Assembly: GCF_026151205.1 (NCBI RefSeq)
Contig: NC_087074.1
Location: 10,263,226-10,327,225 of the forward strand
DNA: 64,000 bases
Direction: 5' to 3'
Source of the DNA: Bolinopsis microptera
Lineage: Eukaryota > Ctenophora > Tentaculata > Lobata > Bolinopsidae
A program made the position numbers and the translations under genes. The notes below the pieces were generated by a model that had not been told where the DNA came from, did not search any database, and worked only from the letters and a program-made list of their open reading frames with translations. Below, piece after piece: positions 1 through 9,923 of this stretch (positions within the stretch are counted from its first letter, which is position 1; each line of letters begins with the position of its first letter).

Positions 1-290
1 ATTCCTTTAATCCTCAATTCATCTGGAACATAGTTTTTACAATCAGGATCAAGACCTGTGGTCTCCCAAGGACAGCAAGCATGTTTTTCAAAGTCTATGA
101 CAAGCCTGTCCCCAATTTTCTTAGCTTTGTCTAATCTTAATCCACCCGGTGTGATACTGGACACTACAACGCTACTTTCACCTTGCTCCGCATAGCCAAG
201 TGGCTGTTTGATCGTCACCTCAGGATTGAAATATTGGGTATTTTCGTTATGTGTTGCATCATTGTAAGATGGCGGAGCAGATGGATCCAT
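1..290 (-). CDS. 5' end of an unidentified host gene with PSAP/PPSY motif (partial)
   Basis: The minus strand is open from an ATG at 290 to the window edge (96 codons), and this is the first Met after an in-frame TGA 13 codons upstream. The protein begins MDPSAPPSYND, so a PSAP tetrapeptide overlaps a PPSY motif. Such motifs bind TSG101 and NEDD4-type WW domains in proteins such as LITAF, but the rest is not LITAF-like. The remainder is soluble and mixed in charge, with a CCPWETTGLDPDCK segment near residues 73-86. No signal peptide or membrane helix is visible. I do not recognise the family. The reading frame looks genuine because it uses ordinary codons and is not repetitive, but the gene continues off the window and a splice site inside it cannot be excluded. 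Confidence 0.6.
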   Translation of the reverse strand, partial: MDPSAPPSYNDATHNENTQYFNPEVTIKQPLGYAEQGESSVVVSSITPGGLRLDKAKKIGDRLVIDFEKHACCPWETTGLDPDCKNYVPDELRIKG

Positions 291-1048
291 CCTGATAGAA
301 ATGTAGTGATCAAGAAAACAATATCTTCAATCTTACTTATCTATCCTCAATTTCATATGTAAAAAGTAATAATTAGTTGTTGATTTAGCATTTTTATCAA
401 ATTTAGCATAACTTTTCGTGAAAACCATGAGAGATACGCACCATTGGAATGTTTTTGATGCGATGGATTGAATGATTTTTTAAAAGCCTTTTGAACAGTA
501 TGAAGAAATAATAAGAACTTAAGGTCCCAAAATTTGATCCCCCAAGTGGTGTCAAAATCAAAAAAGAATAAATATTGTTTTCTCTTGACAGTACTACCAA
601 TTTTTGGTAAGACGGGTTCCTAGCTGCTTGTACCTGTAATTGGAGCATCGGTATTTGTTTATATTTGACCATTCCACGAAATGATTATTATAGACGGCCC
701 CAACGTTAATGTGGCCCCCACGTTAATGTGGCTCTTGCTATGTGTTGGTTCAGCCGAATTAATTATTATGTAATCAAGTTTATTTTTCGTTTTAAGTTAG
801 TATATCAAAATAATATGTCATTGTAATTTTGCATGGCTGAAATGTAACGCTTGATTTATATATATCATAATTAATTGAATTTTCAAATAAAAATAAATAA
901 ATACAGGGTGGGCCAAAAGTCAGTACCCATACGTTGGCCTTTATAGCTCAGTCACATAGAATTAAGATTCTAACATGTTCAACATATATTAATCAGTGAG
1001 GAAGGTCTGAAGCATCACCAAAACAAAGTGAGTAAGATAGAGGAACAT
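291..1048. other. AT-rich intergenic stretch leading into a LINE
   Basis: I see no gene here. A 13-bp direct doublet ACGTTAATGTGGC occurs at 703-715 and 720-732. The sequence CAGGGTGGGCCAAAAGTCAG near 905 resembles transposon ends, but I found no partner. The last ~100 bases may be the 5' UTR of the following retrotransposon. Confidence 0.4.
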
Positions 1049-4000
1049 ATGAGTGAAATTGCTAAGCAAAAAGCATCAGAGGATGGTTCAATCACTGACA
1101 TGGTAAAACAGACACATCAGTTGGTTGAACAACTCCAGAAGATCAGTGATAAGCCGGAGGTAACATCTCACAAGAACGAGGAGCTAATGAAAAGGATCGA
1201 AGACAAGCTCCAGGCACTAACCGAAAGTGAGACAACTTTCCAGACCCAACTTAACAGTTTAGGTAGTCAAATACAGGATCTTAAAGCATCTCCTCAATCC
1301 AGAGCACCACCTGTGGCTGAGAAACACTCTCCTCCACCACATACTCTCTTACAACCTGACCAGCCTACCCCTCATATAGCACATGACCAGGTGCCTGTAA
1401 CGGAAATCAAGCCAGATTTCATTCTGACAACTGAATCTGATAAAATTACTGCCTTTCTTCAGTCATGTTCCTTCGAATCAGAGAACGGTCACTCTGTCAT
1501 TTCATTTGGCAATCCCTACCACTACACTGGTTCTAAATCTTCAAAAAATGTTCCACCGATTCCTGAGGAACTTAAACCATTATTTGATGAAATGAACAAA
1601 GTACAAACTGAGCTGTACAATAAGTGCTACCCGGAGCAGCCCCACCTGACGGCCCCAGTTATTAACTCATGTCTCATCAACAGATATGATGGCCCTGATA
1701 GTCACCTACCTAATCATTCAGACCGTGAAGTGACCATCCATCCGGAATCCTCAATTTTTACTTTGTCTCTCGGCCAGAGTTGTAACATCAAGTTCACTGA
1801 ATGTGACTCTGGAACTGAATCTTCTTATGAATGTTTAGACCGCTCCTTGTACATAATGAGCCGTAGATCACAAGAAGTTTACAGCCATATGATTGAGCGT
1901 GGCTCAATATCAGATGGCATTAGATACTCGCTGACCTTTCGTGCTGTTAGCTGGACTAATAAAAATTGCACAAGTTTACATGGTGATTCAAACACAGGCC
2001 TCTTGCGTTTTGGGTCTGACAAGAGGGGTACCTTTGGCGAGCTCATGCCAGGTCAAAAATTCTGGGCTCCCAGAATTGATGATATCAACCCTGTGTCCTG
2101 CATGGGTTACGCCAGTCGCCAATGTAGTGCTCCACTGTGGGATCAATGACATGAGACAGACTGATGTTAAATCTGAGAATGATATTGCTGATTGCTACAA
2201 TAAACTGAAGCTGAAAATAAAACAAATTAAGAAGCTTAGCCCTAGCACTAGAGCTGTATTTGTTTGTCAGCTGCTTCCCACTAGGGACTTACAGCTGAAT
2301 TTTAAAGTTGATTCATTTAATAGACTTATTCATTTTGACCTGCTCCCTACATGTAAGGATGTTGTGCGTGTTCAGGGTTTTATGAAGTTCGCCTGCAACC
2401 GTGTTCTTGCGGACGAACTTTCAAAACAATTTGACAGAAATGGTCGACCTGATACAGAGGCACTAAATGAACTTAGAAAAATGATTGAATCATGCTCAAA
2501 AAAGAATGTTTACATACTAGGAGACTTCAACATTAATCTCCATGATGAAAACAGTAAACTCGTTCAAGACTTTGAAAACCTTATTCTAGGCCTAGGTTTA
2601 TCACCACTTATTTCTACGTCTACGCATCATAAACCAGGATGTAACCAATCATGCATTGACAACATACTCACCACCAACATCGAAAACTCTATCTGCTCTG
2701 GAACGATTAGTACCTGCATCAGTCACCATCATGCTGTATTTAACATATTCAACTCACCCCTAGTCAGTGCTGAGGATCATGAACAAAAGCACTTCCAGTA
2801 CTATGACTACTGTGCAACTAATGTGAACAAATTTGTCGAAGTACTAGACAATGAATTAACAAGTGATCCACCAGAAGATTTCAGTACTTTTTTCACTCTA
2901 TTCAATCATCAACTAGACAACGCATGTAAACTAGACCAGCCTAAGTGTTCTAAACGTACTGCTAAAAACAACCCATGGATTACATCTGGCCTAATTGCCT
3001 CTATAAATAGAAAACATGAGCTTTATGACCTATGGAAAAAGGCAGTTAAGAAGAAATGCCTCAGCAACTCTTCACCTAGCCATGCAGACTGTCTTACTCT
3101 TTGTTATAATTGTACAAATAAGGTAACACGTCATGAAGAATTTAAGGCACACCGGAAGTTATTAAACCACCTTATCAATTCTGCAAAACGTAAGTATCAT
3201 GGTGTTAAGATTACAGAATGTGCTGGAGATAGTAAGAAAACCTGGCAGATAATCAACGAACTACGTGGTAAGAAAAGACGTGAGATCAAGCCGAACTTCG
3301 TGATAAATAATGAACGTGTGATTAGTCGTCGTATAATTGCAAATGAGTTCAATAAATACTTTGCCTCTATTGCAGCTAACCTGAACGAAGCATACTCTGG
3401 TGACTATTTGAGAATAAATTCGCTGCCTTCATTTACTGACTACCTGCCAACATCAATTACGTCCAGTATTTATCTTTGGGATTCTGACTGTACTGAGATT
3501 AAAGAGACCATAACTAAAAAACGGGAAATCCAGTGACATACCTATTCATGTGATCAAGAAGTCATGCCAAATTACTGCACCGTACTTAGCTAGATACTTT
3601 AACAAATGCATGCAAGAAGGCCACTTCCCCGATGAATTGAAGACTGGGAGAATCAGCCCCATTTACAAAAAAGAAGATGAACAGCTATTAGAAAACTATA
3701 GACCAGTATCAACTCTACCTGTATTCGGGAAAATTCTAGAAAAGTTAATTTATAAGAGGCTCTATAGTTTCCTTACTTCCAAGGGGATAATACATGAAAA
3801 CCAGTTCGGCTTTAGGAAAGGACACTCCACCAGCCATGCACTGAACTACTCTGTAGAACATATAGAATCGTTAATTAGTAAAAAGCAACATGTCCTAGGG
3901 GTCTTCATCGATCTCTCAAAAGCCTTTGACACTCTAGATCACTGTAAACTAACTACTAAATTAAAAAACTATGGTATAAGAGGGAACGCTCTGAATCTTA

Positions 4001-5109
4001 TCTCTAGTTACTTGTCTAATAGGAAACAATTTGTAAATGTTCTAGATACCAAATCTGATGAATTACCGGTAGAATTTGGAGTCCCTCAGGGTAGTGTATT
4101 AGGACCTCTACTTTTCCTACTGTATATCAATGATATTTGCAATATAACTAATAAGGGTAAATTTGTCTTATTTGCAGACGATACTAATATATTTGTCGCT
4201 GCCGATTCGAAAAATAAAGCATACGAATTGGCTAATGAAGTACTACAGGCCGTAAACAAGTATATGGGAGTTAACCTACTGCACATTAATGTAAAGAAGT
4301 GTTGTTATATGTACTTTTCTCCCTCTAAACGTGATAATAGCGAATTAAATGCAGATATAGATAGCCAAAACTTGTCCATAAATAACAAAATAATTAAACG
4401 TGTAAGTCAGACAAAATTTCTTGGAGTAATCATTGATGATAAACTGAGCTGGAAACCACACATATTATCTCTCAATAAGAAACTAAGTAGTGCTTGTGGA
4501 CGTATCTACCGTATTAAGAAATGCTTGCCAGAATCACTATATAAGCAAATATATCATTCTCTCTTTGAATCACACCTAGGTTATGCTATTTCTGTCTGGG
4601 GAGGTATTCCCAATAATCAGTTGAAACCGCTATTTATTACTCAAAAGAAGTGTATCAGGATTCTCTTTGGAGACTTTGAAGTCTATGTAGACAAGTTCAA
4701 GACATGTGCTAGAGCAAGACCAATTAATTCTCAACGTCTAGGATCTGAATTCTATGTTAAAGAGTCCACCAAACCTCTATTCACAAAACACGAACTACTT
4801 GCTATGGAGAACCTATACAGATACCGTTGTTTAATGGAATTGTTTAAGATCATTAAGTCACGAGTACCAATTTCGTTATACTACCTATACGGCTTATCAA
4901 ATAGGAAAGATAATTTGTTAATCACGCCCTCTCCAACTAATCAATTTATGTACAAATCTGCATGGCTGTGGAACGAATTTCGTAAAGTTGGGCCGATGAA
5001 TTTCACCTCCCCTAGCAGCTCTGTCAAGAATTTGCTTAAACAGTCACTTCTAAGAGCTCAAAACAGGTATGGAACTGATTGGTGTGACAAAAATTTCACT
5101 GAATTCTGA
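1049..5109 (+). mobile_element. Degraded AlkB/SGNH-type LINE, copy 1
   Basis: A non-LTR retrotransposon broken into three reading-frame segments. Segment 1 (ATG 1049 to about 2130) has a coiled-coil-like start, then an AlkB-type 2OG-Fe(II) oxygenase with HSD, a distal SHM histidine and the RYSLTFR (RxxxxxR) motif, then an SGNH block GDSN. A frameshift near 2105-2120 moves to segment 2, which carries the GIND block of the SGNH hydrolase. Just after DRNGRPD the frame jumps directly into the C-terminal half of an APE-type endonuclease (GDFN, about 2520). Compared with the intact copy at 15313-20123, roughly 285 codons are missing: the ORF1 end, the PHD-like finger and the first half of the endonuclease. 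A second frameshift lies in an A-rich run near 3515. Segment 3 (to 5109) contains a reverse transcriptase with FIDLSKAFD, GVPQGSVLGP and FADDTN, plus a C-terminal domain with the family motif CARARP. The copy cannot encode the full protein set. Confidence 0.9.
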
Positions 5110-5599
5110 GTGAGAAGTGATACTTGCCTGTTATTCCCACTTACTGACTGATAATCTTATCTATGGATACCATGCTTGAAACTAGGTAAACAACATAGCA
5201 CTTCCTAACCAGTCACGTTGAACGCGATCGCCGAATGACAAAACAATATGGGAGCGCGCACAGCATTGCGCGTGCTGATACTCTAAATACTGTGTGCGTT
5301 TCGTCCGGAACCTGGGGGAGTTCCCGCTCTAATATATCTGACGACAGTGATCACTCATTATGAGAACTAACCCCGACCACTTTCCCGGTCGAACCGTACC
5401 CAAATCAAACTAATTTATGAACCACGTGTATAGCCAACGTCCTTGTGGTGCTGAGCCGATGTAAAACTCTTCTGTCTCTTGTTAATATTTTAGTTGTACT
5501 GTGCATAAAAGTGTGTAGTGACAAGTGTGTAGTGGTAATGTATATTATTTATTATGACGACGCGATATTTATAATGCAGAATTAATAGCTGCTTTCGAT
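5110..5599. other. LINE 3' flank and spacer
   Basis: This probably includes the 3' UTR of the preceding LINE. I found no poly(A), terminal repeat or target duplication that would fix the element end. GC content rises locally around 5220-5340. No gene is visible. Confidence 0.35.
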
Positions 5600-6501
5600 A
5601 TGACTGGTGATGGGCTGTCTCCGGCGGGAGACAGCCCACCACCGTCCTCCCAGACTGACAATAATTCGTCCTCCCAGACTGACAATAATTCTGAATATAC
5701 TCTAACCATTGATAACTTTCCAATAAAACAAGTTGCATCTGCTAAGTTTCTGGGAGTCGTCATCGATGAAAAGCTAACCTGGGAAGAACATATAAAATCA
5801 CTTAGGCTAGGCGTTCTCTCAGCCATGCAACATCAACTCTCTGCCGCCTACGCTGCTCCCTCCCAGATTTCTTACACCGCCAGTTGTATTACACTCTATT
5901 TGAATCACACCTCTCCTATTGTATCACGGTTTGGGGTGGGGCAGCCAAAACTCGTATAAGTTCTGTATTCAAAGCACAAAAATATTGTCTCAGGGTACTG
6001 TTTGGCGACAGGGAGGCATACCTAGATAAATTTAAGACCTGTGCTCGTGCTCGACCGTTTGGCAACCAAAATCTGAACAAAAAATTTTTCTTGAAAGAGC
6101 ACACGAAACCTTTGTTCAAGGAACACGGAATACTTGCCGTCCAAAACCTGTACACTTACCATTGTTTCCTTGAGCTCTATAAAATCATGAAATTCCGTGC
6201 TCCGATTTCCCTCCATGAAAATTTCACCTGCTCAAGTAGGAAACCCACCCTTATACTAAGCCAAGCAGACCCCCCTGACAACTTCAATAGCAGATCGACT
6301 CGTATTTGGAACGTAATTGTGCCTAAGCTTGGTATACGTGACTACTGTCTAAGTGTGGCCTGCCTGAAGTCTAGGATGAAGCAATCACTGCTCGTCAACC
6401 AGCATAACCATGCTGATCTTGATTGGACAAACAAAGATTTCGAATGCTCTAATCTAAATTTTGACATTAAGTCTACCCTAGGGTCCACACATCCAAAATG
6501 A
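5600..6501 (+). mobile_element. 5'-truncated AlkB-family LINE fragment, copy 2
   Basis: Only the end of the reverse transcriptase and the C-terminal domain remain. The frame from 5600 reads into AKFLGVVIDEKLTWEEHI. It is lost near 5830-5890 and resumes in another frame with YYTLFESHLSYCITVWGG, KFKTCARARP, KEHTKPLF and ending at 6501. These blocks match the C-terminus of the other family copies. Just after the 5' break there is a perfect 11-bp hairpin (5612-5622 with 5627-5637, loop GGCG) and a 24-bp tandem doublet (about 5644-5691), so the breakpoint region has been rearranged. A possible poly(A) signal AATAAA lies near 6668. Confidence 0.85.
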
Positions 6502-7208
6502 TTATCTTGAAATTGAAAATTAGCTGGGTGTGCATTTTTCTTTGTCTTACTAACGTGTGTGAGCGCAGTGTAGTGAGAAAGTGTTTTTAACAGATTTATT
6601 ATTAGACTTAGGATTATGATTTTTAATATATTACATTGATATAAGATTTATTTTTGATAAGTACTTAATAAAGTTGATGAATTTCCCTCCCTATTAAAAT
6701 TTTAAACCCATTTAGTGAAAATTGATAAACGAAGATCTAGATATTGATACATATTATAACCAACATTGCTTATATTCTGCCTTGTAAACAAAGAGCAAAT
6801 CTTCTTAATGCCTTCTTCCTGTCCTAAAACTAAAACTTCATCCTATTAAAGTAAAGGCCAGTTGTTACCACAAGCTATTATACCGTCCCTCTCAAAAACA
6901 TGCCTCAGCCTCCATCAAAAACAATTTTAGTTTTCAGTCCTTCTAGTTTCCAAAAATCTACCGAGCTAGTGTTCTGGTGTGCACAAAAGCCCCTCAGCCC
7001 ATGCATTCCTTGCCCCCGCTAGCTGCCAGTCCTTGACAAACTTCCAATAGCAAAGATCAACTAGTCATTTACAAATTGAGCACTATACAATTTTAATTGT
7101 TTTAAATATTTGACTTTGTAAAATGAGCTAAAACATTGATTTATTAGTTTCATTGATTTATTAGTTTCATTGGGACATAGATCTATATAGGGGGTACCCG
7201 GGGTACGA
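6502..7208. other. AT-rich spacer
   Basis: It holds the probable 3' UTR of the preceding fragment and a 17-bp exact tandem doublet (7135-7151 and 7152-7168). No gene is visible. Confidence 0.4.
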
Positions 7209-8576
7209 GTTAAGGGGGGGGGCCAATGGGTATTTTTTTGTGAAACTTGATTTCGAGATAGCAGTTGACCAACAAACTAGGACCAGTGACCGAACTTTTG
7301 AGGGGGTCCCGGACCCCAACCGCCAAACGGTGCGCGCAGGGCAGCCACGCCCATATTTGGTCCAAATTAGGCCCAATTTAGCCAAATACCCTGTACATGC
7401 CCCAAACCCAGGTTTATGGTGCTCTACTTGTAGCTAGTGGTCTCCTGAACTCGTATATGAAATTTCATCAAGATTGGACAAAAAATGACTGAGTTATGAG
7501 CCAAAAACCATATGCCCATATTTGGGCATACGCACCAAATTTGGTAGATTTCGTCCCATAAATTGGTCAAATATCAATATTTTTGAATGAAACTTACTTT
7601 ATATGAAAGGTAAGCCTAAACTACATATTCTCTGTAATTTATAGCTTTATATCTGTTTAAATGTGGATACTAAGGCGAAAAAACCACAAAAAATGAACTA
7701 AATTGCCCATATCTCGGTTCGCGATATTCGCGGAATTGATCTCACCAAAATTGTAACAACTCAATCAGTTTTCAAAATTTTTGCATGAAATTTTTGGAAT
7801 CGACTCGAAATCGCATTTCGACCTTATTTTAAGAACGGATTTTTGATTTAGGCCTCAAAAAAAAATTTGGCGGCCAAATTCCAAAATTATATTACAGAAA
7901 TTCAGAATTTGGCCGCCAAATTTTTTTTGAGGCCTAAATCAAAAATCCGTTCTTAAAATAAGGTCGAAATGCGATTTCGAGTCGATTTCAAAAATTTCAT
8001 GCAAAAATTTTGAAAACTGATTGAGTTGTTACAATTTTGGTGAGATCAATTCCGCGAATATCGCGAACCGAGATATGGGCAATTTAGTTCATTTTTTGTG
8101 GTTTTTTCGCCTTAGTATCCACATTTAAACAGATATAAAGCTATAACTTACAGAGAATATGTAGTTTAGGCTTACCTTTCATATAAAGTAAGTCTCATCC
8201 AAAAATATTGATATTTGACCAATTTATGGGACGAAATCTACCAAATTTGGTGCGTATGCCCAAATATGGGCATATGGTTTTTGGCTCATAACTCAGTCAT
8301 TTTTTGTCCAATCTTGATGAAATTTCATATACGAGTTCAGGAGACCACTAGCTACAAGTAGAGCACCATAAACCTGGGTTTTGGGCATGTTCAGGGTATT
8401 TGGCTAAATTGGGCCTAATTTGGACCAAATATGGGCGTGGCTGCCCTGCGCGCACCGTTTGGCGGTTGGGGTCCGGGACTCCCTCAAAAGTTCGGTCACT
8501 GGTCCTAGTTTGTTGGTCAACTACTATCTCGAAATCAAGTTTCACAAAAAAATACCCATTGACCCCCCCCCTTAAC
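7209..8576. repeat. Long near-perfect inverted repeat (two ~673-bp arms)
   Basis: The left arm (7209-7881) and right arm (7905-8576) are reverse complements with only a few mismatches, separated by about 23 bases. The outer ends share GTTAAGGGGGGGG, and the inner ends are GGCGGCCAAATTC and its complement. Transcription through it would give a very long hairpin RNA. I see no transposase, target duplication or tandem structure. It could be a foldback element or a head-to-head duplication of a non-autonomous element. The short mirrored reading frames in the two arms are not genes. Confidence 0.9.
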
Positions 8577-8877
8577 GAACAGTGTTCGTGTCCTTACACA
8601 ACCCCCTGTTACCTGTGTTTCTGTCGGGGTAGCCTAATTCATCCGTTAGAATCGCAGAGTTAGCGGAGCTCATGATATCTCGCGACGTATGCTGCATGAA
8701 CGGTGCAAGACTTGCGCCGTTTGTTTCAGCATCCAGTTGCGAGTGCTTGCCCATCGAAAACATGATTAGTGATTGTGGATTTTATTGATATTACTGATTA
8801 TCCATCATATTCAGTATTAATGTTATCCATTTTAATACTTTCAACACTACTATATAACAAATAATTTGAGTTCAGGG

Positions 8878-9891
8878 ATGGCTAACAATGGCGGGCAAAC
8901 GGGGCACATCGATAGTGACCCAGCCAGTACAGAAACTAACGAGAGAAAGGAGATATGCTTCTATTGTCAGAAGTATGATGAACCACTTGCGAGAAAGAAG
9001 ATTGTTTGGCTAGGTTGTTCAACATGTGAGAATTGGTGGCATAGTAGTTGTGCCGGTTTGGCTGGTCTAACCGTTACAGATGTCAAGAAGCTGACAGTGT
9101 GGAACTGCCACTTTTGTTTCGTTTTACCTGAGAAACTCAAATTTGAAAAACTTACTGATGACGTTGCTAAAGAACTGACAAGTGTTATACAGACTGCTGT
9201 CAGCGCCAGTGTGGAACAATCTATCCAGAAGGTTCTTGTAAATGATGTTGTTTCAGAAGCCAATAAGAAGATACACAAGAGTTGGGCTGAGATAGCCAGT
9301 GGGCAGCAGAAGAAATTGATAGCTGAAGTGTGTCAGCACGCAGCAGGCCCTGCAATAACCACCATCTCACAACAGATTGATGCTAACATGCAGGAAAGGA
9401 AAAAGCGGGAGAATAACATTGTTCTGTCAAACTTACCTGATGAAGATAAGGAAAATGAGAGTCAGGAACAACTAAAGGCTATCATCTGTCGACATGCAAC
9501 AGATCTTAACCAGAGTGACATTGTATCAGCAAAGAGAATAGGTGTATTTGGCAACGTCAACCGTACAAAGTACAGGGGAAGAATGGTCATTGCGAAGCTA
9601 AAGAGTGAAGAGTTAGCTACTTACACACACAACCATGGACGCGGGTTTGCTTATCATGGAAAAAAGAAAAGTGATGATGTATGGATAAATCCTGACTTGA
9701 TCAAGGCGGATCGAGATATCCGGTGGAACACACGCAATGCTAAACTGGAAACTGATAAGAGGACCAAAGTAACTGCTGACAAACCACCCAAAGAGGAACT
9801 GCCAACTGATGTGGCTTCTGTAACAAATGTAGAGCATGCGGATAATAAAGAAGATGTTGTCCAGAATGCTGTGAAGTCAAAAAACGAGTAG
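8878..9891 (+). CDS. CR1-like LINE ORF1 protein: PHD finger plus RRM-like nucleic-acid-binding region
   Basis: 337 residues from the ATG at 8878. The reading frame extends slightly upstream, but without an earlier ATG. Residues about 27-80 form a complete PHD-type C4HC3 zinc finger: CFYC, then CSTC, WWHSSC, and WNCHFC at the end. A helical stretch follows, then about residues 175-290 with ENNIVLSNLPDEDKE, KRIGVFG, GRMVIAKLKS and DVWINPDL. This pattern matches the RRM-like plus C-terminal domain of L1/CR1 ORF1 proteins, which bind element RNA. The tail is rich in Asp, Glu and Val. The product should package the element RNA; the PHD finger may bind chromatin or protein partners. ORF2 follows 32 bp after the stop in another frame. 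Confidence 0.85.
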   Translation: MANNGGQTGHIDSDPASTETNERKEICFYCQKYDEPLARKKIVWLGCSTCENWWHSSCAGLAGLTVTDVKKLTVWNCHFCFVLPEKLKFEKLTDDVAKELTSVIQTAVSASVEQSIQKVLVNDVVSEANKKIHKSWAEIASGQQKKLIAEVCQHAAGPAITTISQQIDANMQERKKRENNIVLSNLPDEDKENESQEQLKAIICRHATDLNQSDIVSAKRIGVFGNVNRTKYRGRMVIAKLKSEELATYTHNHGRGFAYHGKKKSDDVWINPDLIKADRDIRWNTRNAKLETDKRTKVTADKPPKEELPTDVASVTNVEHADNKEDVVQNAVKSKNE

Positions 9892-9923
9892 CGAGTTGCG
9901 TAAAGGAATCACAGGGTATCAGG

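Noticed and set aside
904-940. CAGGGTGGGCCAAAAGTCAG as a DNA-transposon terminal repeat
   Set aside because: It resembles mariner-type ends, but no inverted partner, target duplication or transposase was found.
8576-8588. CGAACAGTGTTCG palindrome as a nuclear-receptor-like site
   Set aside because: A short palindrome at the junction of the inverted repeat and the LINE; no other support.
7167-8663. 65- to 87-codon mirrored frames in the palindrome arms
   Set aside because: Identical on both arms by symmetry, with no recognisable domain.
8572-8763. 63-codon minus-strand frame (MFSMGKHSQLDAETNGAS...)
   Set aside because: It overlaps the palindrome edge and the probable 5' UTR of the CR1-like LINE; no splice or family evidence. 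Its composition is protein-like, so it could be re-examined.
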